Notes: generated from the letters alone by a model not told the origin. A stretch of 64,000 bases of DNA from Gigantopelta aegis (GCF_016097555.1 NC_054704.1:81190452-81254451), one strand, 5' to 3'. Positions 44,383 through 55,022 are shown, counted from the stretch's first letter. Translations and numbers: made by a program.

Positions 44383-45697
44383 CGAGGTGTGGCAAAAAAG
44401 AAATGAGACTAATCGCTTAGCTTTGGCACTACCCACTATATGATCAAACTGTTTTTATGTTGTTTTATTACGGTCTTTCATGGTTCCAAGAAGTGCTCAA
44501 GTGCTTGTTTCGGGTAAATATTAATTGTGTTACGTTCATTTTGATAAGACGTGTGTCATCGCCCTTGTCAGAAAATGAGCGAAAGAAATTTGGAACAGCG
44601 CATTAACAACATTAAATTTTTATCTAAATCTAACAAAACTGCGACTGAAACATACAGTATGTTAAAAAAAGTTTATGGTGATCAAACAATGTCTCATGCT
44701 CGGGTATTTCAGTGGCATAAAAGATTTTTGGATAGTCGAGAAGATGTGCACGATGACCAAAAATCAGGTCGACCAAAAACCACCAAAATTGATGAAAACA
44801 TTAGAAAAGTTCAAAAGCTAGTTCGTAGTGATCGCCGTTTAACAATTAGAATGATGGCTGAAATGCTTAGCAGTAACAAGGAATTGATTCGGAAGATTTT
44901 AATTGAAGATTTGTCCATGAGAAAGGTATGTGCAAAGATGGTGCCAAAACGTCTGACGGATGAACAAAAACAGAAAAGAGTGGACATTTGCACTGATCTT
45001 GAGCGAATTGGACAAGAGGCAAACCTTCTAGACAGTGTTATCACAGGGGATTAGTCATGGGTGTCCCAGTATGACCCGAGAACTAAAAGACAAAGCCTCC
45101 AGTGGACAACGATAACATCTCCTCGACAACGGCAAGAATGTCCCGATCCAAAGTGAAGACGATGTTAATTGTGTTTTTTGACATTAAAGGTATTGTGCAC
45201 CATGAATATCTTCCACCAGGGAAAACGGTCAACCAGCACTTTTACAGAGATGTTCTAGGGCGTTTAAGGAAAAAGGTTCGCCGAAAAAGACCAAATCTGT
45301 GGTCCAACACGTGGATTCTTCATCACGACAATGCTCCTTCTCATTCGGCGCTATCGGTGAAACAGTTTTTGGCACAGAAGCAAATCACAACAATGGAGCA
45401 CCCACCCTATTCGCCAGATCTTGCCCCATGTGACTTTTTTCTGTTCCCAAAACTCAACGTTTCATGAAAGGAACCCATTTTGACAATGTGGAAGCCATAA
45501 AGAGACGTACGACAGAACAGCTAAAGGGCATACCAGAAGAGGATTTCCAAAAATGTTTTGCTGCATGGAAGTAAAGAATGGAAAAGTGCGTAACAGCCAA
45601 TGGAGATTATTTTGAAGGAGATAATCTTTGATTTCTTCAGTTTTTAAATAATAAATGATTTATTGACATAGTCTCGTTTCTTTTTTGCCATACCTCG
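44383..45697 (+). mobile_element. mariner DD34D transposon, near full length
   Basis: The 1315-bp element starts CGAGGTGTGGCAAAAAAGAA and ends with its near-perfect reverse complement (TTCTTTTTTGCCATACCTCG); two differences are seen in ~29 bp. TA flanks both sides (44381-44382, 45698-45699). Confidence 0.95.
44575..45631 (+). pseudogene. mariner transposase, broken
   Basis: About 352 codons from MSERNLEQRINNIKFL to GDYFEGDNL. The N terminus holds the paired-like DNA-binding region (TATETYSMLKKVYGD, VFQWHKRF, DDQKSGRP, SDRRLTIRMMAEML). The catalytic D is in VITGD (45050), the second in LHHDNAPSH and the third in PCDFFLFPK, with 34 residues between the last two (DD34D). The GAG after VITGD is TAG, a CAA codon before RMEKCV is TAA, and frame shifts once near 45140 and once near 45460. 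The rest is well preserved, including the mariner motif YSPDLAPCD. Closest by memory to SETMAR/mariner-type proteins. Confidence 0.95.
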
Positions 45698-45762
45698 TAT
45701 GTCCGACGCTATATAACCTTAAATAAAATGTGTTGAGTGCGTCGTTAAATAAAATATTTCCT

Positions 45763-45790
45763 TCCTTCCTTCCTTCCTTCCTTCCTTCCA
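45763..45790. repeat. (CCTT)n SINE tail
   Basis: CCTTCCTTCCTT tract at the 3' end of the SINE. Confidence 0.9.
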
Positions 45791-46082
45791 AACTAAGGTG
45801 TATGTCAAAAGGGATTACTTAAACTTTCCAAAATTCTATTTTTCATTGATGTCGATCAATATACCTTTTGTTCAATCTTTTGGTGTTTGCATATCACAAC
45901 ATCTAAGATACCTTAGGTCAAGCTCATTGTATACAGATTTCAAACGCCATATAACCTGGAACAGATGTTGTTCTACATGTGACTCCTGAGGGCATTCAAC
46001 ACGTGTTATGACATACACATTGGAGGCTTTATCTACTGCACGCGATGAATCACTGACCACAATGGTAGTTGATTTTATTCCA
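45791..46082. other. Nothing recognised
   Basis: Unique-looking. Confidence 0.4.
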
Positions 46083-46336
46083 TGGCCCAATTTCATAAAA
46101 CATCGTAAACCTAGTTTTGCACTTAAGCTTAAATTTACAACTACACCACACTTCTTATTGCTATTATAGTTCAAGAAATATAGTTTGAAGAACACATATT
46201 TCATCTTCTTTTGTCTTTAATATACTCCAGCTTCCGTAATGGTGTAACTTTCTGCGTGAAACTGATGCCAAACACATGTAAACGCACAATCGGTATAACT
46301 GCTAGTAGCAGACGTAAACTTACGATTTTGAGCCAT
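46083..46336. repeat. Short MITE with inverted ends
   Basis: GGCCCAATTTCATAAAACAT plus CGTAAACCTAG at the left; GTAAACTTACGATTTTGAGC plus CAT at the right. Its end words match the 20535-21212 element. Confidence 0.65.
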
Positions 46337-46794
46337 ATTTTGAACTTGTATGGACCTTTTCGTCTCTTTGGCTCATATTTCATGAACACCTAATATCATC
46401 ACTGTTTTGACAGTGATTCACGGGTGCATATCATCACATCAGTACTTGTTCCAATGAGCTCTGTCCTATGCTAGTTTTGAGTTAATAAATTGGTCTTGGA
46501 GTGGCTGTTTTCTTGCGGTAAAACTGATGTATTGTCCAGTAAAGGATCTCTTCGGGAGTGGCTGTCCTCCTGTAGACGAGGCACTAGATAGGGATTCGTG
46601 GAATCAATCACACCTTTGCCCATTCGACTCTGCGTTGTGCAGAGATACAGTTTTGATAGCGGTTTTTTAGTTTTTCAGAAGGAATATCATACCCCCTCCC
46701 TTCTCCTTCTCTCCCTGTCTCTCTCTCGCTGTCTAGACAAACGTTTTAATTTTGTAATGGCCATAGTCTCTTGGTGGACCTATTGCTTTGTAGG
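46337..46794. other. Nothing recognised
   Basis: Two near-copies of the word GGAGTGGCTGT (about 46498 and 46555) suggest a small duplication. Confidence 0.4.
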
Positions 46795-47068
46795 GGCGCG
46801 ATTTAGCTCAGTCAGTTGAGTGCTCGCTTGAGGTGCTTACGTCGCAGGATCTAACCACATCAGTGGATCCATTCAACACTGATCAAAGGTCGTGGTATGT
46901 GTTTTTACTGTCTGTGGAAAAAGTACACATAAAAGATCTCTTGCTGCATTAGGAAAACTCTAGCGGGTTTTCTCTGATGACTACGTGTCAGAATTACCAA
47001 ATATTTGACATCCAATAGCCGATGATTAATTAATCAATGTGCTCTAGTGGTGTAGTTAAATAAAACAA
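46795..47068 (+). repeat. SINE, head II with beta tail
   Basis: GCGCGATTTAGCTCAGTCAG head, then ATCAAAGGTCGTGGTATGTG and the tail GTGGTGTAGTTAAATAAAAC. Confidence 0.9.
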
Positions 47069-47097
47069 TCAATCTTGTAAATATGGATTTGAATGAC

Positions 47098-47112
47098 CCC
47101 CCCCCCCCCCCC
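47098..47112. repeat. C15 run
   Basis: Homopolymer, followed near 47180 by further C-rich tracts. Confidence 0.9.
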
Positions 47113-47561
47113 TGACAGTTCACAAGAATTTAGCTGAGACGTGTGTGTATATGTATTTTTTTTATTTTATTATTTTACTGCACCCCCCTCCCCCCTCATC
47201 CTCCTCCATACACACACACACCACTCCGAGCCCAGTTGCCGGCATCTTCCGGCGCCATTGATTAAGGGTCGTTTTTCATGTGCAATTATCACAATGTAGA
47301 CCTTTTTAAGGTGTCAAATTGCCACATACTAAATATTCATTATTTCCTTTAGACGTGTAGTGATACAACCTCCAATAATAATTTTTGAGCACGTCAGAAT
47401 AATCGTATACATTTGCACTTTGTATGGCATTGTCATAACATTAAAGTTTTAAGACATTGAGTCTGAACATTAATAGATTAATAAGCACCGGGCCTGAACC
47501 ATCTTTTCTGCACTTCTCGATAAGATGACATTAGTTAACTCCCCTCTAGTTTGTTATCAAG
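47113..47561. other. Nothing recognised
   Basis: No gene or element signature. Confidence 0.4.
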
Positions 47562-47780
47562 GAAGGAAATGTTTTATTTAACGACGCACTCAACACATTT
47601 TTATCTACGGTTATATGGCGTCGGACATATGGTTAAGGACCACACAGATATTGAGAGAGGAAACCCGCTGTCGCCACTTTATGGGCTACTCTTTTCGATT
47701 AGTAGCAAGGGATCTTTTATATGTACCATCTCACAGACAAGATAGCACATACCACGGCCTTTAATATACCAGTCGTGGTG
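47562..47780 (-). repeat. SINE family 1, alpha tail, head missing
   Basis: GGAAATGTTTTATTTAACGA to ATACCAGTCGTGGTGA. Confidence 0.92.
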
Positions 47781-47825
47781 AGTTTGTTAACAAATTTACA
47801 AAGAAAGAAAATACTTGGTTTCTTT

Positions 47826-48108
47826 AACGACACCCCTGCGCATGCTATAACCTCGCCGTGGTGCAGGGGTGTAACATTCTCTTTGAGAATGGCCAATTCA
47901 GCACACAATTGACGTTTTGAGTCAGTATCTATCTGTGATATTTGTAGTTTTGCACAATCCTTTACACTGTGTTTTTGTTTAGATCTTGAATTTTTATATT
48001 GATGTTGATCATCACTTTATTTGTTTGCATTACCATAGTTTGACACCCAATAGCCGATGTATTTTTCGTGCTGGGGTGTCGTTAAACATTTATTCATTCA
48101 TTCTTTGA
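47826..48108 (+). repeat. SINE family 3, reference-like copy
   Basis: ACGACACCCCTGCGCATGCT, then CGTGGTGCAGGGGTGTAACA, AATGGCCAATTCAGCACAC, a T-rich middle, GTTTGACACCCAATAGCCGA, GGGGTGTCGTTAAACATTTA and (TTCA)n. It shares the CAATAGCCGATG/CGTTAAACA block with family 1 beta. Confidence 0.88.
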
Positions 48109-48111
48109 GGC

Positions 48112-48390
48112 GGGACGTAACCCAGTGGTAAAGCGCTCGCTTTATACGCGGTCGGTCTGGGATCGATTTCCGTCAGTGGGCCCAATGGGCTATTTCTCAT
48201 TCCAGCCAGTGCACCATGACTGGTATATCAAAGGCCGTGGTATGTGCTATCCTGTCTTTGGGATGTTGCATAAAAAAAGATCCCTTGCCACGAATGGAAA
48301 ACTGCATGTCGAAATTACCAAATATTTGACATAGCCTATGGTTAAACAAATGTATGTGCTCTAGTGGTGTAGTTAAATAAAGACAAACTT
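48112..48390 (+). repeat. SINE family 1, beta tail
   Basis: GGCGGGACGTAACCCAGTGG to GTGGTGTAGTTAAATAAAGA. Confidence 0.92.
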
Positions 48391-48697
48391 TAACGACGCA
48401 CTTGACACCTTTTAACGACGCTTATATGTAGTGGGACACATGGTTAAGGATTTCATAGATAATTAGAGAGGAAACCCGCTGCCGCCACTCCATGGGCTGT
48501 TCTTTCTGATTAGCAGCAAGGCATCCTTTATATGCATCATCCCATAGATCGGATAATACATACCACGACCTTATTATATCAACTGTTGAACATTGGTCAC
48601 AACAAGAAATAGCCTAATGGGTCCACCGACGGGGATTGATCCTAGACCGACCGCGCGTCAGCTAAACGCTTTACCACTGAGCTACGTCCCACTCCAA
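48391..48697 (-). repeat. SINE family 1, alpha tail, worn
   Basis: TTTAACGACGCACTTGACAC with a small internal repeat of TTTTAACGACGC, to GAGCTACGTCCCACTCC. Confidence 0.88.
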
Positions 48698-48734
48698 ATT
48701 TGAAAAAGAATAGGGCTTAATAAGAAGGAAGGAA

Positions 48735-49058
48735 GGAATGAAATGTTTTATTTAACGACGCACTCAACACATTTTATTTACGGTTATGTGGCGTCGGACA
48801 TATGGTTAAGGACCATACAGATATTGAGAGGAAACCTGCTGTCGCCACTTCATGGGCTACTCTTTTCTATTAGTAGCAAGGGATCTTTTATATGCATCAT
48901 CCGACAGAAAGGACAGCACATACCACGGCCTTTGTTATACCAGTCGCTGTGCACTGGCTGGAACGAGAAATAGCCCAATGGGCCCACCGACGGGGATCGA
49001 TCCCAGACCGACCGCGCATCAAACGAGCGCTGTACGACTGAGCTACGTCCCGCCCCAG
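48735..49058 (-). repeat. SINE family 1, alpha tail, full length
   Basis: GGAATGAAATGTTTTATTTA to GAGCTACGTCCCGCCCC. Confidence 0.93.
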
Positions 49059-49141
49059 GGCTTAATAAGGACACTCGGGCCAGTTCTTTCTTAGAATTTA
49101 ATTTAGTACACATCCAATGTGGGTTTTGTTTCGTCCTATTG

Positions 49142-49330
49142 TTTAGGAATTAATGATTGATTGTTTGACGAAACCCCAGCAGATGGAATCCAACGGCTAT
49201 TGGATGTCAGACAGAGGTAAGTATACGAACAAAATAATGATAAAATCAATATAAATAATCAAAAGTTATGTTAAAATACGTGTTCAATTATAAATATCGC
49301 AGATAAGTAAATTAAAACTTGAAGTAGTAT
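49142..49330 (-). repeat. SINE family 3, diverged
   Basis: TTGTTTGACGAAACCCCAGC, CGGCTATTGGATGTCAGAC, ATATCGCAGATAAGTAAATT; partial. Confidence 0.65.
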
Positions 49331-49656
49331 TCAGTATTTCAAATATTTCAAACCCTAACCCTCACCCCCAGTGCTGGAGCATATTTTTGCATTCGGGCAA
49401 AAACGATGGATAGACGTTCGGCAAAATGATCCTGCCTAAAATCTGTTCACTATGTATAACCATCATTCTACACATACGGTGCTGTACATCTATTACATGA
49501 TGTTTTAGTCCTATGCATATAGCTTTGTGCTCCACTAATTCCATTATTCTCACAGCTGTCTGAGCTGTTTATTACCTTTTGATACAGACCATGGGTCATA
49601 TAGATTTGAACCGAGTGTAACATTAATCGGCAGATTAAAATCAATAACTCAGCCAT
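49331..49656. other. Nothing recognised
   Basis: Unique-looking; short - strand open frames have no family signature. Confidence 0.4.
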
Positions 49657-49826
49657 TGCACCACGACAGATGGTGTATATAAAAGATTCCTCGTTATTAA
49701 TGGAAACATGTAGCAGGTTTCCTCTCTATGACAATACGTCAACATTACCAAGTGTTTGACATCCAATAGCTGATCATTAATAAATCAGTGTGTTCTAGTG
49801 TTGTTAAACAAAACAAACTTTAATTG
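49657..49826 (+). repeat. SINE family 1, beta tail, 5' truncated
   Basis: CATTGCACCACGACAGATGG to GTTGTTAAACAAAACAAACT. Confidence 0.88.
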
Positions 49827-49910
49827 AAATCAATAAAATCTGCATCCCATTGCAATTAAACCTGTGGATTATATATCTGTTACGGGGCTGGAAATGTTAT
49901 GGAAATATAT

Positions 49911-50258
49911 TATTTATTATATAACATTAGTGAAATAACTTAAAATATCAGTGAAATACAAGTGTTGTTAGTCACTCAGTGATGATAACATATTATAGAG
50001 TGAAAATGTCACTATTTCACTCTAAAATGTGTTATCATCACTGTAGAAAGTGTTATCTTCACTGTAAGAAAGTCGGAACTATTTTGCTGCTGCCATTTTA
50101 AAAATAAAGGTAAATTGCCAAAAGTTATATAATAAATAGAAAATTACATAGTTTGCAGTCATATCACACTCGTCGTGCAAGCGCGACTCGTGAGATATGA
50201 TTGCAAACTTCACTCAATGAGATATAAATCATATTTGACAAAACACTTGAAATATCCT
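49911..50258 (-). repeat. Dispersed repeat D, copy 1
   Basis: TTATATAACATTAGTGAAAT ... CACTGTAAGAAAGTCGGAAC ... TAAAGGTAAATTGCCAAAAG ... then a hairpin GTTTGCAGTCATAT ... ATATGATTGCAAAC. Copy 2 is at 63535-63830 in the opposite direction. Confidence 0.8.
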
Positions 50259-50261
50259 CTA

Positions 50262-50545
50262 TGTATTTAACGACTCCTCAGCATATTTGAACCTATGTAG
50301 CTATGTTTGGTGTCTAGCTTACGGATATTTCGACATTTAGAGAGGAAGAGAGGAAACTCGTTTCCGCCACAAATGCTACACCCACCAATAAAGCATCAAG
50401 AAGTTTTTTTAATATGCACAAGGCAGTACGTACCACGAATTGGGGTGTACTAGGATAGGGCAAAAGACCGTCATCCACAGAAGTAGATCGGTCCTGCGTT
50501 GCATCCCATCTCATGCGAGCACTCTACCACTGAGCTACATACCCC
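50262..50545 (-). repeat. Diverged tRNA-derived SINE
   Basis: GTATTTAACGACTCCTCAGC tail-like start, then GAGAGGAAACTCGTTTCCGC and a head end GAGCACTCTACCACTGAGCT. It shares only short blocks with family 1. Confidence 0.7.
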
Positions 50546-50566
50546 CCCCCCCCCCCCCCCCCCCCA
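50543..50566. repeat. C23 run
   Basis: Homopolymer at the edge of the SINE head. Confidence 0.9.
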
Positions 50567-50634
50567 TGTCACAGGGCCGGTGTAACGTAGAATTGTGACT
50601 GTCATAGGATATTAATCGAATATCAGGGTGGGTT

Positions 50635-50702
50635 GTTTGTTTCCGCAATATTGATCGTTTATTTCCGCAATATTGATCGTTTGTTTCCGCAATATTGATC
50701 TG
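50635..50702. repeat. 22-bp tandem repeat, three copies
   Basis: TTTCCGCAATATTGATCGTT in tandem. Confidence 0.9.
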
Positions 50703-50773
50703 TATTCCATAGAACAAAAGGCCTTTTATTGAAGAACTTTGACCGCCTCAGTGGAGTTACTGTATTACACTTT

Positions 50774-51086
50774 AGGGGGCGGGATTTAGCTCAGTCGGTT
50801 GAGTGCTCGCGTAAGGTGCTTGCGTCACAGGATCGAACCATCTCGGTGGATTCATTCAGCTGATTGGTTTTTTCCCCGTTCAAACCAGTGCACCACAACT
50901 GGACAAAGGACGTGGTATGTGCTTTCCTGTCTATGGAAAAGTGCATAGAAAAGATCCCTTGCTGCATTAGGAAAAATGTAGCGGCATTCCTCTGATGACT
51001 ACGAGTCATAATTACCAAATGTAATCCAATAGCCGATGATTAATTAATCAATGTGCTCTAGTGGTGTCATTAAACAAAACAAACTT
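50774..51086 (+). repeat. SINE, head II with beta tail, probable TSD
   Basis: GGGCGGGATTTAGCTCAGTC to GTCATTAAACAAAACAAACT. ATTACAC[T/A]TTAG at both ends is a near-exact target duplication. Confidence 0.92.
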
Positions 51087-51234
51087 TTGCATTACACATT
51101 AGCGGCACAATACCCCTATAAAACAGAAATATATCTAGCCTATAAAAGCTAGAAGGGAAAGGATAGTAAAATGGATCAAAAAGAAAAGAAGAGAGAAGCA
51201 ATATAGGGTATTATGCGGCTGTGAGGGTCGGGCC

Positions 51235-51532
51235 GTTGATAGCCCAGTGGTAAAGCGTTCGCTTGATGCGCTGTCGGTTTGAGGTCGATCCCAGTCGGTG
51301 GGCCCATTGGGCTATTTCTCGTTCCAACCTGTGCACCACTGGTACATCAAAAGCCGTGGTATGTGCTATCTTGTCTGTGGGATAGTGCATATAAAAGATC
51401 CTTTGCTACTTGAAAAATGTAGCGGGATTATTCTACGATTGTGTCAAAATTACGAAATGTTTGACATCCAATAACCGATGATCATTAAATCAATGCGCTC
51501 CAGTGGTGTCGTGAAACAAAACACACTTTTTC
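51235..51532 (+). repeat. SINE family 1, beta tail
   Basis: GTTGATAGCCCAGTGGTAAA to GGTGTCGTGAAACAAAACAC. Confidence 0.9.
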
Positions 51533-51786
51533 AGTGGGGTTATCATAACACCATAAATTGTAAAAACAATTTTGTTGTAATTTTTGCTTAGATTTACGGG
51601 ACTAATATGAAATACCCTACGATAACTGGAGTTAAAGTAGCTTTGTACTTAAACTACAATGTATGATAATTCTGGCTAAAACTTCTTAAAATATTGATTT
51701 CTTCACGGACAGACAGAAAGATAGTTTATTAAAGACTCACCTCATTACAATATAATACAATGTTGGTATGGCAGTAAGGATTACCG
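51533..51786. other. Nothing recognised
   Basis: Short unique-looking gap. Confidence 0.4.
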
Positions 51787-52169
51787 TTAAAGGGAAATTC
51801 CTGAGTTTCCTGCATTGTAAGATGTTTCCAACTAATAAAACATTTCTACGATTAAACTTACATATTAAATATATTTTCGTGTTTAAAATATCAGTATCTG
51901 TATATTCAATATGTTTCTGATCGTCTTAATATTTGTAAGAAACTCAAACTGGATTTTGTCTTCAAATAATTTTGTACGTACAAAAAAATAACACTTTAGG
52001 AAATAGAATTAAATTTAACCTACTACAAATATTCAAACGATCAGAAACACATTTAATATGCAGCCACTATGCAGAAAAATATATTTGATATGCAATTACA
52101 ATCGTTAAAAAGTCTCTGTTAGTCGATAACATCTTTAAAATTGCAGCAAACTCAGGAATGTCTCTTAAA
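51787..52169. repeat. ~380-bp foldback element
   Basis: TTAAAGGGAAATTCCTGAGT ... TATTAAATATATTTTC ... GTTTCTGATCGTCTTAATAT on the left; the right half carries the reverse complements (AAACTCAGGAATGTCTCTTA at the end). The arms are imperfect over roughly 170 bp each. The end word recurs near 60953-60978. Confidence 0.85.
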
Positions 52170-52248
52170 CCCCAATCACCTTTTGAACGTATGTAATATG
52201 TTGCATCTTTAGTTTGTGTCTCTATGTATCTATGTACAGCACTCGCCC

Positions 52249-52497
52249 GTGGGTCCATTGGGCTATTTTTCGTTCCAGCCAGCTCCACAACTGGTGTAAC
52301 AGAGGCCGTGGTATGTACTATCCTGTCTGTGGGATGATGCATATAAAAGATCCCTTACTGCTAAAAGAGTAGTTCATGAAGTGGCGACAGAAGGTTGCCT
52401 ATCAATATCTTTGTGGTCCTTAACCATATGTCCGACGCCATATAACCGTAAATAAAGTGTGTTGAGTACGTCGTTAAATAAACCATTTCCTTCCTTC
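52249..52497 (+). repeat. SINE family 1, alpha tail, 5' truncated
   Basis: GTGGGTCCATTGGGCTATTT to AAATAAACCATTTCCTTCC. Confidence 0.9.
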
Positions 52498-53041
52498 CAC
52501 AACTTTTTCACAATGGCTATAATAAGATAATTGTCTATTTGATCTCTCAAAGTATATTCAGTTGGTCGACATTCTTCTTTTGGCAGTATTGTTCCTGTAT
52601 TTGGTTACAATAGTTGTTGCCACCACACATCAAGTAAGCTGCGTGCACTCTTTTGATCAGTTTGTGCCTGGGAGGGTGGGACTATTTGATTGATACAAGG
52701 CAGCTTTGAGACTATACCTATGATACTCCAAACACTGCAACAAGGATTGGAATGCACACGACAGCACCTCTCTATCCCTTTATTGATTGGCCTGCTAATC
52801 CTGTGTCATGTGCACTGGTGTAGAGCAGGATTTTATGGGGGTGGGGTATATTACCGCAACAAAACAACACATAAAAATATAACAACATAAATAAAAACAT
52901 GATCAGCCCCTGTTTCTAGGTAGGGTCGGGATCCTGTAAACACATTTGTTTTTATCCCTAAGTAATACATTGAAACCCCTGCTTGTCTTTGGGAAAAAAA
53001 TATTTAGTGGAAGCTGGTTCAGTTAGTACATATACAATTTG
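52498..53041. other. Nothing recognised
   Basis: One 66-codon open frame (52690-52890) without a family signature. Confidence 0.4.
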
Positions 53042-53262
53042 GACCTAGCTCAGTAAAGCACTTGACTGTGGTGCTTGCGTCATAGGATCGAATCGCGTCA
53101 GTGGACCCAACCAAATCACTAACTGGGTTGTGGTATGTGCTGCTCTGTCTGTGGGAAAGTGGGAGCACTGGCTGGAACGAGAAATCGCACAATGAGCCCA
53201 CCGCCTTGGATCGAACCTAGACTGACCACGCATCATTTGAGCACTTTACGACAGCCTCGCAT
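53042..53262. repeat. Two SINE head halves, head to head
   Basis: A + head (GACCTAGCTCAGTAAAGCAC, GGATCGAATCGC) runs to GTCTGTGGGAAAGTG. A - head (GCACTGGCTGGAACGAGAAA to TTTGAGCACTTTACGAC) then follows with no gap. Confidence 0.8.
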
Positions 53263-53330
53263 GCCTCAGTAAATGCAGTATGGTCCGGACAAAGTATTTG
53301 TTTAATGAAAAATAGGTTGCAGTGACCTGT

Positions 53331-53480
53331 AGTCCTTCCCACAGGGAACGCGTTTATTTCGAAGCCGATTGTTTTCTAAATTGCACATAAAAATAGTATT
53401 TGTAATTTTACTTTTCTTCTTACATCAAACCAAACTGAAATTATTTACAAAAAAAAAAAAAATTGTAGGAGGATGGGACG
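53331..53480 (+). repeat. Dispersed MITE family C, copy 3
   Basis: GTAGTCCTTCCCACAGGGAA ... GCCGATTGTTTTCTAAATTG ... GGAGGATGGGACGGAC. Confidence 0.75.
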
Positions 53481-54212
53481 GACGCACCGCCATCCCAAGA
53501 TATATTTAATAATCCTGTGAATTGACAAGCAACATATGCGCCAGTCAAATTTTGTTTAACTGACTGATCGACAATACCATACCATAATACGGGCATATAA
53601 AACACACATTATTGTATTTTTGTCCACCCTCTCCCCCCCCCCCCCCCACCCCCCACCCCCCATCCCCACCACGGACTAGGTATGGCCTTGACAGCTGCAG
53701 ATGTCACATGTTCCCTTTATTAGCATCGATATTGCGACATACCACGTCTCAATTTTTGTTTTTTAGACAATATTTATTAATTTAAAATAAATGAAATGGA
53801 TCGGCAAACAGGCTGTAGACCTATGTAAATGCCTCTCCACTCAATTACAAGCTTTACCACTGAGATACGCCCCACTGACTCCGTTGTACACAGTGTTAAA
53901 TTACTTACCCGAACGAGTATACAAGACAAGGCTTTGTCAACTCATAGAGAGGGTCCATACAAACGTCCCATCCATCATTACGTCCCTGGCGAACAATGTT
54001 ATTACATAGTGAGTGGCTTGAGTCCAAATCTGGACGATATTGTGACACGTTGGCCCAAAGCACCAAATTTGGCACAGTTGTACTTTAGGACTATACAACT
54101 GTTTTGAGAGAGGGGATACTAGATTTTAGAGGTCAAGGTAAGAGAGCAATTTTGTGTTAGTAACAACAGTGTTTCGCTGTATCCTGGTATAGGGGAGAAC
54201 GCAATATAATAT
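53481..54212. other. Unassigned; C-rich run and open frames
   Basis: A C-rich run is at 53633-53661. Two overlapping + frames (53791-54009 and 53829-54107) are open, but neither matches a family I know. Confidence 0.4.
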
Positions 54213-54390
54213 GCCAATCTAATTAAAATTAGCTCCACTATTACATGTGAACCTAACAGCAGCCAGTTGGAGCTCATGTCCACCAATCAAAACCTTACTT
54301 GCAAAATCATGCCAGTGATTTGAAAATAATTGTTTCATGTGAATTACGAATGCCTTATTTAGACCAGTAGAACTAATTTTAATCAGATTG
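54213..54390. repeat. Palindromic MITE family A, mixed ends
   Basis: CAATCTAATTAAAATTAGC (type 1 end) at the left, GAACTAATTTTAATCAGATTG (type 2 end) at the right. After it comes CTAACAACACTGCGTAGACT, shared with 56100-56125 in reverse. Confidence 0.88.
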
Positions 54391-54617
54391 CTAACAACAC
54401 TGCGTAGACTCCAATGTCCAGTCCAGTCAAATAGTTCGCGAACGTTAGCAAAACGTTCGCTGGCTGAACGTAGCCCTGGGCTATGTCCCGCTCCAAACAA
54501 AAGAAAGATGGCTAGACCGGAACGACCACATCGGGTTACCAGTGAAATCGTTACCAACGCAACCAGTTACGTGCTGTTGAAGTCCTACACCACCACAAAT
54601 TACTCCATGTAGTTGAA

Positions 54618-55009
54618 AAAAGAGAGAAAGAAATGTTTTATTTAACGACGCACTCAACACATTTTATTTACTGTTATATGGCGTCAGACATATGATTAAG
54701 AACCACACCGATTTTGAGAGGAAACCCGCTGTCGCCACTACATGGGCTACTCTTTCCGATTAGCAGCAAGGGATCTTTTATTTGCGCTTCCCACAAGCAG
54801 GATAGCACAAACCATGGCCTTTGTTGAACCTGTTATGGATCACTGGTCGGTGCAAGTGGTTTACACCTACCCATTGAGCCTTGCGGAGCACTCACTCAGG
54901 GTTTGGAGTCGGTATCTGGATTAAAAATCCTATGCCTCGACTGGGATCCGAACCCATTACCTACCAGCCTGTAGACCGATGGCCTAACAACGACGCCACC
55001 GAGGCCGGT
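54618..55009 (-). repeat. Chimeric SINE: head III with alpha tail, 13-bp TSD
   Basis: The head at the right (CCACCGAGGCCGGT reverse complement) is family 2. The left part (TTTATTTAACGACGCACTCA, TCGCCACTACATGGGCTACT) is the family 1 alpha body. CCATGTAGTTGAA at 54605-54617 and 55010-55022 shows that it inserted as one unit. Confidence 0.95.
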
Positions 55010-55022
55010 CCATGTAGTTGAA

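Larger units (their letters stand above)
44150..45762 (+). repeat. SINE family 1 (alpha) interrupted by a mariner
   Basis: The SINE runs from AACGTAGCCTGATGCGCGAT to CCTTAACCATA, breaks for the mariner, and resumes TATGTCCGACGCTATATAAC to AAATAAAATATTTCCTTCC. Joining the flanks at one TA restores the family sequence. Confidence 0.93.

Noticed and set aside
44057-44395. - strand open frame resembling a conserved mollusc protein
   Set aside because: It is the family 1 SINE read in reverse. Similar frames at 37510, 38088, 48743, 57614 and 61161 are also SINE-derived and often appear as false proteins.
46795-46870. Possible functional tRNA gene (TTAGCTCAGTCAG plus B box)
   Set aside because: The acceptor stem does not pair and the sequence continues into the SINE body and beta tail; it is a SINE head. 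The same applies to 19332, 50774 and 59085.
53791-54107. Possible host exon pair
   Set aside because: Two overlapping frames are open, but neither has a domain, a clear splice context or a family pattern.
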